A DNA stretch of 64,000 nt from Impatiens glandulifera (taxonomy: Eukaryota > Streptophyta > Magnoliopsida > Ericales > Balsaminaceae), in assembly GCF_907164915.1 (NCBI RefSeq), contig NC_061863.1, positions 42,753,382-42,817,381 of the forward strand, read 5' to 3'. Shown one piece after another: positions 25,747 through 37,519 of the stretch; the first letter of the stretch is position 1; the number at the start of each line of letters is the position of its first letter. Both the position numbers and the translations under genes were made by a program. Below the pieces are notes generated by a model, which did not search any database, had not been told where the DNA came from, and saw only the letters and a program-made list of their open reading frames with translations.

Positions 25747-28700
25747 TGTTTTACAACAGATAATTAATTAAGAAAATATTCATAAATAATTAAGTTTTTA
25801 CTACTCATAATTAAATATAAATATAATAACTTACTTATAATGTGATTATAATTAACATAAAAAAGATGGTTAATATTCTGATTTGAGAGAGAAACTAACA
25901 TACAACCAAGCCCAAAAAAGTGTTTATTTAATAATTTGTAGACATAAATGAGACATAAACAGTTCTGATAGTCCTGGTTTTTTTATTTATTTAGCACGTT
26001 AAAATAGTATTGGGCCTTCAAAACTACCGGGAGATCCCGTAGCTTAGCATGTGTCGAATGACACCTGTCAATATGAAACTCGGGGTGGCTAGAGATTCAA
26101 AAAGATGGCAGTTAGGTTTATGATGATTAAGGTGGCCGAAATTGAAATTTGAGTCTCCCCTTACATAATTTTTTTAATATTTTTCGTTTTACAACTGGTA
26201 ATTAATTTAGAGAATACTCATAAACAATTAAATTTTGACTGTAATGTATAATTTAATTTTGAATGTCATTATAATTTTATATAAAAATGATATGTTAATA
26301 ATCTGATGAGCAGAGTTACCCATATATGACCCAACCCAAAGATATGTTTGAGTTTAAAATTGAACGTCGGGCCTTTGACAATTAATTGGGCCAATTTGAA
26401 AATTTGGGTTTTTTCTCGTTTGTTTATTATTTCTTATTTTCCAACTAATTTTTCATTTGTTTAAAGAATACTCATAATTAAATATAGTAACTTAATTTTA
26501 ATGTCATTATAACTAACATACAAAAAGAAAGTTAATATTCTGATGGGCGAGAGAAGCCCACATAAATGGGTCATAATGTTTATGGTTAATTATTTTTTAT
26601 TTCGCTTAGTTCGGTTAGTATGTTTTTTTTTATATTCAGCACGTTAAAATGTTATTGGGCCTTCGTAATCCTAGGAGATTCTGTAGCTTAGCACGTGTCG
26701 AATGACACTAGGCAATATAAAACCCGGGGTGGCTCGAGCTTCAAAACAATGGAGGTTGGGTTTATAATGATAAAGAGTGCCGAAATTGAAATTTGAGTCT
26801 CCCCTTTCATAGTTTTTATTAATATTTCTCGTTTTACAACTGGTAATTAATTTAGAGCATACACATAAATAATTAAATTTTGAGTGCAAGGTATAATTTA
26901 CTTTTTGAATGTAATTATAATTTTATATTAAAAATGATATGTTAATAATATGATGAGCCGAGAGTTACCATATATGACCCAGCTCAAAGATGTGTTTGAG
27001 TTTAAAATTGAACGTTGGGCTTTTAACAATTGATTGGGCCGGTTTGAAAATTTAGGTTTTTTCTTGTTTGTTTATTATTTCCTATTTTCCAACTAATTTT
27101 TCGTTTGTTTAAAGAATACTCATAATTAAATATAGTAATTTAATTTTAATGTCATTATAATTAACATACAAAAAGAAAGTTAATATTCTGATGGGCGAAG
27201 CCCACATACAATCAAGCCCAAAAGGTGTTTATTTTTTAATTTGTAGACATAAATGGGTCATAATGTTTATGGTTAATTATTTTTTATTTCGCTTAGTTCT
27301 ATTAGTCCGTTTTTTTATATTCAGCACGTTAAAATGTTATTGGGCCTTCGTAACCCTAGGAGATTCCGTAGCTTAGCACGTGTCGAATGACACTTGGCAA
27401 TATGAAACCCGGGGTGGCTCGAGATTCAAAAGGATGACAGTTAGGTTTATGACTATTAAGTGGCCGAAATTGAAATTTGAGTCTCCCTTTACATAGTTTT
27501 TATTAATATTTTTCGTTTTACAACTGGTAATTAATTTATAAAATACTTATAAATAATTAAATTTGGACTGTAATGTAGAATTTAATTTTGAATGTCATTA
27601 TAATTTTATATAAAAAATGAGCCGAGAGTTACCATATATGACCCAACCCAAAGACATGTTTGAGTTTAAAATTGAACGTCGGGCCTTTGACAATTAATTG
27701 GGCCAATTTGAAAATTTGGGTTTTTTCTCGTTTGTTTATTATTTCTTATTTTCCAACTAATTTTTCATTTGTTTAAAGAATACTCATAATTAAATATAGT
27801 AACTTAATTTTAATGTCATTATAACTAACATACAAAAAGAAAGTTAATATTCTGATGGGCGAGAGAAGCCCACATAAATGGGTCATAATGTTTATGGTTA
27901 ATTATTTTTTATTTCGCTTAGTTCGGATAGTCTTTTTTTTTATATTCAGCACGTTAAAATGTTATTGGGCTATCGTAACCCTACGAGATTCTGTAGCTTA
28001 GCACGTGTTGAATGACACTAGGCAATATAAAACCCGGGGTGGCTCGAGCTTCAAAACAATGGAGGTTGGGTTTATAATGATAAAGAGTGCCGAAATTGAA
28101 ATTTGAGTCTCCCCTTTCATAGTTTTTATTAATATTTCTCGTTTTACAACTGGTAATTAATTTAGAGCATACACATAAATAATTAAATTTTGACTGTAAG
28201 GTATAATTTACTTTTTGAATGTAATTATAATTTTATATTAAAAATGATATGTTAATAATATGATGAGCCGAGAGTTACCATATATGACCCAGCCCAAAGA
28301 TGTGTTTGAGTTTAAAATTGAACGTTGGGCCTTTAACAATTAATTGGGCCGGTTTGAAAATTTAGGTTTTTTCTTGTTTGTTTATTATTTCCTACTTTCC
28401 AACTAATTTTTCGTTTGTTTAAAGAATACTCATAATTAAATATAGTAATTTAATTTTAATGTCATTATAATTAACATACAAAAAGAAAGTTAATATTCTG
28501 ATGGGCGAAGCCCACATACAATCAAGCCCAAAAGGTGTTTATTTTATAATTTGTAGACATAAATGGGTCATAATGTTTATGGTTAATTATTTTTTATTTC
28601 GCTTAGTTCTGTTAGTCCGTTTTTTTTATATTCAGCACGTTAAAATGTTATTGGGCCTTCGTAACCCAAGGAGATTCCGTAGCTTAGCACATGTCGAATG

Positions 28701-29995
28701 ACACTTGGCAATATGAAACCCGGGGTGGCTCGAGATTCAAAAGGATGACAGTTAGGTTTATGACTATTAAGTGGCCGAAATTGAAATTTGAGTCTCCCTT
28801 TACATAGTTTTTATTAATATTTTTCGTTTTACAACTGGTAATTAATTTATAAAATACTTATAAATAATTAAATTTGGACTGTAATGTAGAATTTAATTTT
28901 GAATGTCATTATAATTTTATATAAAAAATGAGCCGAGAGTTACCATATATGACCCAACCCAAAGACATGTTTGAATTTAAAATTGAACGTCGGGCCTTTG
29001 ACAATTAATTGGGCCAATTTGAAAAATTTGGGTTTTTTCTTGTTTGTTTATTATTTCTTATTTTCTAACTATTTTTTTCGTTTGTTTAAAGAATATTCAA
29101 AATTAAATATAATAACTTAATTTTAATGTCATTATAATTAATATAAAAAAAAGTTAATATTCTGATGGGCGAGAGAAGCCCACATACAATCAAGCCCAAA
29201 AGGTGTTTATTTTATAATTTGGAGACATTGGGTCATAATGTTTATTGTTAATTATTTTTTATTTTGCTTAATTATGTTAGTCCGTTTTTTTTATATTCAG
29301 CACGTTAAAATGTTATTGGGCCTTCGTAACTCTAGGAGATTCCGTAGCTTAGCACGTTTCGAATGACACTTGTCAATATAAATCCCGGGGTGGCTCGAGC
29401 TTCAAAAGGATGGCGGTTGTGCCGAAATTGAAATTTGAGTCTCCCTTTACATAGTTTTTATTAATATTTCTCGTTTTACAACTGGTAATTAATTTATAGC
29501 ATACTCATAAATAATTAAATTTTAACTGCAAGGTATAATTTACTTTTTTGAATGTCATTATAATTTTTTATTAAAAACGATATGTTAATAATATGATGAA
29601 CCCAACTAATTTTGAATGTCATTATAATTAATTGGGCCGGTTTGAAAATTTAGGTTTTTTCTTATTTGTTTATTATTTCCTATTTTGCAACTAATTTTTC
29701 GTTTATTTAAAGAATACTCATAATTAAATATAAGAACATACTTTTAATGTCATTATAAATTATAAATTATAATTAACATACAAAAAGAAAGTTCATATTC
29801 TGATGGATGAGAGAAGCCTATTTACAATCAAGTTCAAAAGGTGTTTATTTTATAATATCTAGACATAAATAGATGATTATGTTTATTGTTAATTATTTTT
29901 TATTTTGCTTAGCTATGTTAATTCCGTTTTCTTTTATATTTAGCAAGTTAAAATGTTATCGTGACTTCGTAACCTTGGGAGATTCCGTAGCATAA
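25747..29995 (+). repeat. Tandem array 1 of about 650 bp units with 1310 bp dimers
   Basis: The marker TTCTGATGGGCGAG or close variants occurs at about 25876, 26541, 27190, 27853, 28499, 29161 and 29800. The marker gagtctccc recurs with the same spacing. Alternate units are nearly identical (27191 with 28501; 26541 with 27853). The units at 26541 and 27853 share a 45 bp deletion (no caatcaagcccaaaaggtg block) not in their neighbours, so the amplified unit is a dimer. Each monomer also holds two diverged copies of a block of about 150 bp (for example 26187-26350 and 26435-26570). No protein is encoded. The array starts at the inversion breakpoint and decays toward 30000. Confidence 0.93.
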
Positions 29996-30180
29996 CACGT
30001 GTGTAACCTTGGAAAATAAATTAGGAATTTTCTAACTTATCGTAAAAGTTTGTGGGTATATTCGTCATGTTAAGAGTTCATGTGAATAAATTTTATTTTT
30101 GTAAATGGCGGGAGGAAGATCTTAGACAAAAGGTAAAACTATTGTGAGAGTGAGAGACGATTGAGTTGAAGGAGTGAGCA

Positions 30181-30231
30181 ATGGCAGCGGATACTTTGCA
30201 AAGCCTTCTGCAATCCATCAAATCATCCGAG
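30181..30231 (+). pseudogene. First exon remnant of an unnamed plant gene
   Basis: The ATG at 30181 encodes MAADTLQSLLQSIKSSE and ends exactly at a consensus donor GAG|gtaagc (phase 0). It is preceded by a leader with gtgagagtgagagacg and a good start context (gagcaATGGC). The next expected exons are not contiguous, so this is likely the head of a broken gene. I cannot name the family with confidence. Confidence 0.5.
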
Positions 30232-30553
30232 GTAAGCATTTCTTTTCGTTGAATCATTAACTCAATTTCAATGCTTCGTTGTTTTTTCTTCAAAAATGGT
30301 CGAATATCTTCGTTTCTCCTCTATAAGCTAGTTCTTATAGGATGTTATTAGCTCATGTAATGGTAGGCTTAATACGACTTGAAATCAACTGATAACTCCG
30401 TGGATTTAAGTTAAAATGGTATGTGATGATGTTGTTCCGTGGGTTCATGGGTTTGAATCTAACTGATTTGTTGTGAGGATGTGCAAGATAAAACATTCAA
30501 GTTCCTTGGGCTTGATAATTTGTTTCATATCGCAAATCTTGTATTCATGCAAG

Positions 30554-30638
30554 CTCATGGCGTGGAAAACATATGAAGATGACACTCATGGAAATTGAAG
30601 ATTCTCAAAAAGAAGAGCACATTAATGCCTTCTTCCAG
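30554..30638 (+). pseudogene. Internal exon remnant
   Basis: An open stretch with SSWRGKHMKMTLMEIEDSQ and KEEHINAFFQ ends at a plausible donor (cttccag|gtgtatg). The amphipathic helix-like character and position after 30181 suggest the same gene. The acceptor at about 30553 (tgcaag) is weak. Confidence 0.4.
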
Positions 30639-31839
30639 GTGTATGTTTGCTTTCATCCTTGACAATTCTAGTTTCTTATTGAAGTAGCCCATTAATTCTC
30701 GAGACACTTCTTCTGTGGAAATTCATGTTAAATAAGCCTAGCAATTTGAACAAGAAAATTATAAATTAGCTAAGATGCGAGTTTGCTCGAACACATTGCA
30801 GAACATCGTTCTTTCTGCACAAATTTCTAAATTTGTTAGGTTTAAAATATTATGCTTCTTATTCTTTGAGGCAATAGCTTCTAATAAAGACATTACATCT
30901 CTATTGGAACTGCCTATGTCCTTCCCCATATCATTTCCATGTTCTTTCGAGCCTTTTTTTTAAAAAGGTCAACATTTTATTAGAAAAAGAGAGCATTCAA
31001 AGACTTAGTTTAAAAATGTGAGAGAATATAAAACTTAAACAATTATAGCATACAATATCAAGATTATAATGGATGTTGACAAACAAAAAGAAATAAGGAT
31101 AGAAATTTATAAAATCCTTTGTACACTGCATCCATGAAGATGATTACATACTTGCTAGATAATTGTTCACGGTTGTATCCTAAAAGTCAATAAAACCTAC
31201 CTAGTCAGAACTTAACTTATTTTTCATGTTAAAATATTTATAAAAGTACAACAACAAAAAAATACTATAATTTGCAACGATATGGATTCTGATCTAGAAG
31301 TATGTTAATGTTTCTTTTCCTTTTGTATAAATCTTTTGGAAGAACACATCTGAATTGGCCTCATTTGAAAGCACTTTTTTTCTTTGTATTTGGATCTGTC
31401 CAGATAAATAGATGGTTTGGAAACTAAAATTAGGCGTTGTTTGATAGCACAATTTATCACATAATCTAAATAAGTGCTTATGTGAATTAAATTAATTTGA
31501 TATTTTTATTTAAAATTACTTGATTATTTAGATTCAACTCAAGTTAAGCTAAACGTCTCGCTTAATTCAGTAATATAGTTAGAGCGTCTAAAAAACGACT
31601 TTTAAAATCCAAAGTAGGAACTTGAAGGTTTAAAGTTAGTGTAAAAGAACTTTGTTAACCATAGGTTGGCTGTCCATTTGTAATTAAGTTGTGGTTTTTG
31701 CTTCGGCAAAATAATTAAATATATTGATGTTGATAAAGATAAAGAATAACTGCTTTGTCTTTATTTTTATTTTTTTCTTCGAAGCAGATTGGCTATGTTA
31801 ATCCATTTATGCTTTTATCTTGATTATTCTTTTTTTCAG

Positions 31840-31951
31840 AAACGGGAGGTGAGGATGATGGAATTGTGGATGTGAGTGATGATGATTTTTTCTTAAATGG
31901 AAATTCAAGTGATGAAGCTGATGCTGATGAGTTGAAAATAAAAAGTACTAG
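31840..31951 (+). pseudogene. Acidic exon remnant, copy B
   Basis: Between tttttttcag and ag|gtaaatg lies 112 bp encoding a Ser/Asp-rich acidic segment with TGGEDDGIVDVSDDDFFLNG and SSDEADADELKIKSTR. It may belong to the gene that begins at 30181, but the splice phases (0 after exon 1, 1 before this exon) require exons in between. A duplicate with a one-base insertion is at 3706-3818. Confidence 0.5.
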
Positions 31952-32660
31952 GTAAATGTTCATTAAACTTAAACCATGTTTGCTTTGTGGCTATTAGTTT
32001 CTTGTTGACACATCCTCTATGAAAAATCATTCTTGTCCATGTTCCATTACTCATGTTCATTTTGTGTGGTTCAATTGAAAATCGTGTATCTCATTGACAA
32101 CTTTATGCAACTTCATGTTCCTTCTAACTTTGAAACAATTGAAACCCTTTTGGTACATAGAGTTTTGAGTTTTGATATGTGATCTCATCTAACTCAAATT
32201 TTGTTTGTCATCTGGCCACCATTTGCGATCCATCTTAAAATACAACTTGCAGTTTTTTTGTACCAAACAAAATATGCATGTTCTAAAAAATTGGGATCAT
32301 GATCAGGCAATTACTTCCATTTGTTAAATGAAATTGTGATCTACTACCCTTTTTTAGTTTAACTACAAATTTGACAATTTCTCACTGGGATTAAAATACA
32401 ACTCAATTTTTGTTCTACAAAAATAGAGCTTGTTTGATAGAGTTTATTTTTTCTTCCAAAGAATCGTATTTTTTGAAAGAAAAAAAATACTGCGAGTTAA
32501 ATGACTAAAATGTCCTTTGTATTTAAGATTTAAAAAAATTGAAAGATATTTTAGTTATAATTTGCATGAAACTATTGACGATGTATAAGGAGTTTTCATC
32601 AAAAAAAAAAATTTAGTTTCTGAACACACTCAGAAATGCTATATGTATAGATGCATTATC

Positions 32661-32922
32661 CATCTAATTTTAGAAAATTACACCAACTTCAATTTTTTCT
32701 TTTCTTTTTTTGTATCTCTTTTGCATTCCTTGAAACACTAGACATTGTTCATATCTTGTCTGCAATTTCTGTTATTCCTATCAGGGTACAAACATCTAAT
32801 TTTAGAAAATTATACGAACTTCAGTTTCTTTTTCTTTTTTTTTGTATATCTTTTGCATTCCTTGAAACACTAGACATTGTTTATATCTTGTCTGCAATTT
32901 TTGTTATTCCTATCCAGGGTAC
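32661..32922 (+). repeat. 132 bp tandem duplication specific to copy B
   Basis: The block from CATCTAATTTTAGAAAATTA to ctatccagggtacaaa occurs at 32661 and again at 32793. Copy A has it once (about 4525-4660). The open frame over this stretch is a by-product. Confidence 0.9.
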
Positions 32923-33321
32923 AAACATCTAGCTAATTCATCAAGGAAACCAGCAGCATCCATGTTAGTCAATATCTTGTGTATCAAATATACAGTTGTG
33001 TTGTTTATTCTTCCCCTAAGTTGTTATTTTAATGCATTTGTATACACAGGCATATAGAAATTACTATGTTAATCATTGTTTTTAATTAAAGAAATTACAA
33101 TATTAAAGGCTTATGGAGATTGAAGATGAAGCTGCTTTAGAATAATTTATAAAGATAATAAAGTGAAAGCACAATAGAGGAAACAGAGCTTGGAAGTGAG
33201 AGTGAAGAAAGGTGGGAGATTTAATGGCGGAAAATTAAATGCTTTTTGTTTTCTGTATTAATAATTTAATTAGTTTATTCTTACCAAAACAACTGGTATA
33301 CATTTGAGCAGATCGAGAAGA

Positions 33322-34280
33322 ATGAAGGAATTTCCCGGCACCCGCACATCGATATTTCTTAGGCTATTCCAATTAGTGGTGGGTATAGCCTCATTAATTG
33401 TCTTCAAGTTAACAATTGGTAAAATCCAATTCTCTTTTATAAGGTAAGTTTACATTCATTATCTATGTAATCTTCTTAACAAATTCAGAAATTATACGAG
33501 ATTTCTTCAACCGGATCATCATAGTCTATTCTCGACGAAGAAGAAGCAGAAAAAATGTGAATCTTGCATGTTACTTATAATCCAAGTCTTCTTCCTTGAC
33601 GGATGTAAAATGTTTTGAGTATTTTTTTTTTATTTTCAGAAAGAGAAAAAAGATGATGTTACTTATAATCCAAGACACCGTTTTATGTTGTGGGACACAG
33701 AATTGCTGTATAAACCCAGTAGTAGTAGTAGCACACCTGTTTCAACTGTTTGGAAATTTCAATGGATACAGTTAATTTGCTGGCATGGCATGGAAACATA
33801 TATAAAAAATTTATTTGTTTAACTAATTCTAGCTAGCAACGTGTGCAGATATATGATTGTTCCGACCGTTTGGCAAATAATGTGGAGCGCCGTGATGACT
33901 GTTGCAGACGCATGGTCGTTCTGGAAGGAGACTCGTTTCCACAGTCGCCTTTCGGTGTCCATTAGTGTCGTTGTAGAGTGTGTAAGTACTCTATCTATAT
34001 ATATAGAACCTAGTAATTACTCCTATTTTCATTTCATTTGAAATTAATAACTTGACTTGTTGTAATTTTATTGTATTTTGAAGATCACATTATTGGGATC
34101 GCTCGGAGCAGCGTCCATATCGGCTGATATTATGGACCTTTACATCCATGAACCCGCTCATAAGTCGGATGTAAGGATGTTCTAGAGCTACATTGCACTG
34201 ACGTTTATTGGATTGGATGGATTCTGACCGCCTTCTCGTCTCTCATCCTGCTCTGGATATTACCGGGTATTTATCTTCTA
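33322..34280 (+). pseudogene. CASP-like protein (CASPL5 group) pseudogene
   Basis: Three exons can be read. Exon 1 33322-33443 has MKEFPGTRTSIFLRLFQLVV and a first membrane helix, donor ag|gtaagt. Exon 2 33849-33981 is 44 codons after the split codon, with VPTVWQIMWSAVMTVADAW, donor gt|gtaagt. Exon 3 from 34084 has ITLLGSLGAASISADIMDLY. Exon number, phases and exon 2 length equal those of the intact gene at 36752, so they are paralogues. The N-terminus is closer to the short CASPL5C type. It is broken: exon 3 has TAG at 34183-34185, and a 5 bp duplication (ttggattgga, about 34206) shifts the frame, after which WILTAFSSLILLWILPG, the fourth helix, is readable. The Asp normal in helix 3 is also replaced (VVECIT instead of VVGD-type). 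Confidence 0.8.
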
Positions 34281-35859
34281 CTTGTGTTGTTGGGTTACTT
34301 ATTATTAGTTGAAGATTATTTGAAAACAAATTTGGATCAAGATATAACATTTAGGAAGTCTTTGTATGTACTATTATGTGAATATGGTTAATTTTATTTG
34401 GACAGCTAGCTATCAATCTATCTATCTTATGTATGTTTTATTTGGACATGAATAATGAATTAGTCTGTTGTCTCTATAAAATTGGTCAACCAACATATCT
34501 AGTGCAGTGCAGTGCATACATATGAGAGAAACAACAAAATAATAGATAGTAAGTAAATCTTTATACGATTATATCTAACTCATTATTGACATTAGGAGTT
34601 CCCTGCCGAGTCATTACCATCAGAGACAAAATTAATGTCATTATGGAGAGAAATTAAGTATCAAATTAAGATCATGCTTACTATTAAAGTCAAGTCAAAC
34701 TATCAACACAGTCATCTTTTAAAAGCAAACCATAAAACACCCACAATACAACACCAACAATAATAATTGGTAGTGGTATTTGATATGCTTTAAAACATAC
34801 ATTATAAGATGAAGTGATACAATTGAATTGAAGACATTTTTCTGCTATATATTACTATTACTTTGTGTTGAGATTAGATTTACAAATATTACAAATATGA
34901 TATATTCATGATACACAATCTTAATACAAGGAAATGGTATATTCAACAAAAGAAAAATATATATTTTGGTGTATAATTTTGATATTAAGAAATAAAATTA
35001 ACACAAAAGGAAAGTAGATCTTTTGTTATGGAAATACACTTAGGAAATATGATAAGAATATTTTGGAAGCTATTTGAGAGATTTGCACAAGATATTGATA
35101 TTAACCTAATTGAGGCTTATTTAAAGGTGCAGTCGGGCACTTTAGAAAGCTAAGTCTTTGCCTTGAGAGCATTTCTTCCTTGTGAGTTGTGTGTGAAGTT
35201 TCATTAAAAGAGAATCATTGTAATACTCCTATAATATTCTTGATAATAAAGTTGAGAGCCTCTTGTGCTTCAAAGTGGATGTAGGCCTGTTTTGGCCGAA
35301 CCACTATAAATATTGTGTATGCGTTTTTTAGTTTGTTTTCTTTCGTTTCCGCAATTATTCGATGTTGTCGTTGTTCTTGAATTAAGGGATACTTCATCCC
35401 CTGATATCTCAATGAAAGACACTTTTAAATTTAGGTGGAGACATCATTAAACAACTTTCTAACGAACCAAGAAGAAATCATTACATTATCTTTCAATGTG
35501 AGAAGATGAAGAAGACCTTGAATGAGATTCCTAGTCATAAAACGGGGCTAGATGAGAGGCTCGGTCAATTTGAAGTCAAATGAGATCATTGAATTGGCAT
35601 CTGATGCGAGAAGATGAATGAGACCTTGAATGTGATTCCTTGTCATGAAAAGGGGCTAGATGAGAGGCTCTATCAATTCAAATGGAAGGACATTCGCAAT
35701 TTCTTTCGAAGAAACTATGAATCATGGTGAAAACAATTGAAGACAATTAGAGAAGTATGCGATTCAAGTTGGTTGAGTGTGCAAAGTTCAAGGCAAGATG
35801 AGTGCCAACTGTTTTGCTAGATCTTGAGCTTGAGTAAAGAGATGTTGTTGGATACCTAA

Positions 35860-36235
35860 TTATTTAGAAGATGTAAGTTTGTCTTAGGTCTTCTCCACTT
35901 TCGATCAATATCTTATTTTGAGGAAGTAAACGTTGTATGTTTGTCTAGGGTGTCCTCGGTTTTCGACAGATATATGATTTTGAAAATTTAGACGATAGAA
36001 GATTGTCTTGGGTCTTCTCAACTTCGATCAATATCTTGTTTTGAGAAAGTAGACGATCGATGTTCGTCTTGGATATTCTCAGTTTCGATAGATATCTGAT
36101 TTTGAAGAAGTAGACGATGAAAGTTTGTCTTGGTCTTCTCGGCTTTCGATTGGTATCTTCTTTTGAGGAGTAGGCGATGTAAGTTCGTTTTGAGTGTCCT
36201 TAGTTTTCGACAAATATCTAATTTTGAAAAGGAAG
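35860..36235 (+). repeat. Minisatellite of about 60/120 bp inside the LTR element
   Basis: Alternating blocks of the type gtagacgatgtaagtttgtcttgggtcttctc...tcgatcaatatcttattttgag recur about six times. Odd and even copies alternate (cgatcaatatc / cgacagatatctgat), giving a dimeric period near 120 bp. Confidence 0.75.
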
Positions 36236-36584
36236 AAGACAGAGATAGGGAGGCGAATCAAGACGAAGGAAGGTGTTAGGAAGAAAATATATGTTTCTTC
36301 AACTCCTTTCTCATCACTCCCTAGATACCTATGATTAGGTACTTCCACAATTTGTGAAGATACATTCCATATGTTGTGAGTTGTGTGAGGTTTCATTAAG
36401 AGAGAAGCATTGTAATACTATTCCATATGTTGTGAGTTGTGTGAAGATACAATTTGCTTCCTTGTGAGTTGTGTGAGGTTTCATTAAGAGAGAAGCATTG
36501 TAATACTCCTATAACATTCTTGATAATAAAGTTGAGAGCCTCTTGTGCTTCAAAGTGGATGTAGGCCTGTTTTGGCCGAACCAC

Positions 36585-36594
36585 TATAAATATT
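36585..36594 (+). promoter_or_regulatory. LTR TATA box upstream of the CASP-like gene
   Basis: TATAAATATT lies in the 3' LTR about 110 bp before its end and 167 bp before the start codon at 36752. The same box is at 35305 in the 5' LTR. It is the nearest clear TATA box to the gene and points in the same direction. Confidence 0.5.
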
Positions 36595-36751
36595 GTGTAT
36601 GCGTTCTTTAGTTTGTTTTCTTTCGTTTCCGCAATTATTCGATGTTGCCGTTGTTCTTGAATTAATGGATACTTCATCTCCCGGTATCCCAACACTTTGA
36701 TCTTTTTAAATATAACTTTACTTGTTACCTTTTATTTCTTAACTCGTAGAG

Positions 36752-37519
36752 ATGGATATCAGCCTGCCAGACGTGTACCCTGTGGTGGGACCGATACCGG
36801 CTCCTGTGGATGACATGTCGAGGATGACTGACATACAGGGTATGCCTGGAACAAAAGGCAGCCTTCTTCTCCGTATCATTCAGTTTGTCTTCGCCGGAAT
36901 AGCCCTATGTGTCATGGCTACCACTAGGGATTTTCCCATGGACGTCAGTTCATTCAGGTTAAACAATATTTTATACTTTTATGTCATCCCTAGATTGTAT
37001 TTTAATAGGTTTCACATTTGCTTTTCATTGTCTTATCTGACTTTAGTTGTGTTGTGTTATGTGTTGTTTTGTTTGTGGCACTAGATTCCTCATGGTATCG
37101 GTCATTATCCAGTGTCTGTGGAGTCTGTGCATGGCGGGGATGGATATCTTTGCCATGTTGGTCAGACGTAGGCTGATGAATTTTTCCATTTTGACACTCT
37201 TCGCTGTTGGTGATGGGGTATGTATTTAAAACTATAGTTATTATTATTTTTGGAAGTTCCCATCATAGACGGATCATATGTTGATTGATTATAATGTTTT
37301 TTGTTTTTGTTTCTACAGGCGACATCGTCTATTCTCTTTGCTGCATCTAGTGGGTGCGCAGGAGTCATGTTCCTTATTCAGCACGAACTTGAGACGTGTT
37401 GGGTAAATCCCAATCCCTGTGTACCCTTAACATGTTTCATTAGTATCTCATTCATCAGTTGGTTGTTCTCATTTTTATCGTTTGTCGGTAACTTCTGGTG
37501 TCTCGCTTCTTTAGTGTAG
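36752..37519 (+). CDS. CASP-like membrane protein, CASPL5A type (three exons)
   Basis: Exons are 36752-36957, 37085-37217 and 37319-37519 (540 coding bases, 179 residues plus TAG). Introns start gt and end ag (gttaaa...ctag; gtatgt...acag). The product is a small four-helix protein of the Casparian-strip membrane protein family, whose members sit in the plasma membrane and organise membrane or wall domains. Seen: a polar N-terminus with MDISLPDVYPVVGP, the subgroup signature DIQGMPGTKGSLLLR (about residues 28-42), helix 1 with FVFAGIALCVMA, helix 2 with IIQCLWSLCMAGMDIFAMLV, helix 3 with LFAVGDG (family Asp kept), and helix 4 with FISWLFSFLSFVGNFWCLAS. Length is normal for CASPL5. No defect is visible. 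An LTR ends 57 bp upstream, and a tcttaactcgtag acceptor-like site just before the ATG may indicate a 5' UTR intron. Confidence 0.9.

Larger units (their letters stand above)
34861..36699 (+). mobile_element. Non-autonomous LTR element between the CASP-like genes
   Basis: It starts TGTTGAGATTAG at 34866 and ends CGGTATCCCAACA at 36694, flanked by the 5 bp duplication CTTTG (34861-34865 and 36695-36699). The 5' LTR runs to about 35413 (end mutated to ATCTCAATG). The matching 3' LTR part is about 36450-36694, from TTCCTTGTGAGTTGTGTG on; the U3 start of the 3' LTR is lost or rearranged. The interior has only tandem repeats and no gag-pol. Frames on the minus strand (35215-35412 and 36396-36695) are LTR artefacts. 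Confidence 0.85.

Noticed and set aside
27191..28701. Two similar short frames starting MGEAHIQSSPKGVYF
   Set aside because: They are the same part of two array dimers and shift frame between copies; tandem repeat, not protein.
25747..29995. CRISPR or rDNA spacer array
   Set aside because: Units of about 650 bp with no spacer structure, in a plant nuclear context, and no rRNA sequence nearby.
32651..32932. 93-codon frame with an internally repeated sequence
   Set aside because: The protein repeat only mirrors the 132 bp non-coding tandem duplication.
35215..36695. Two near-identical minus-strand frames starting around EMKYPLIQEQRQ
   Set aside because: They are the complement of the two LTR copies; their similarity comes from the LTR duplication.
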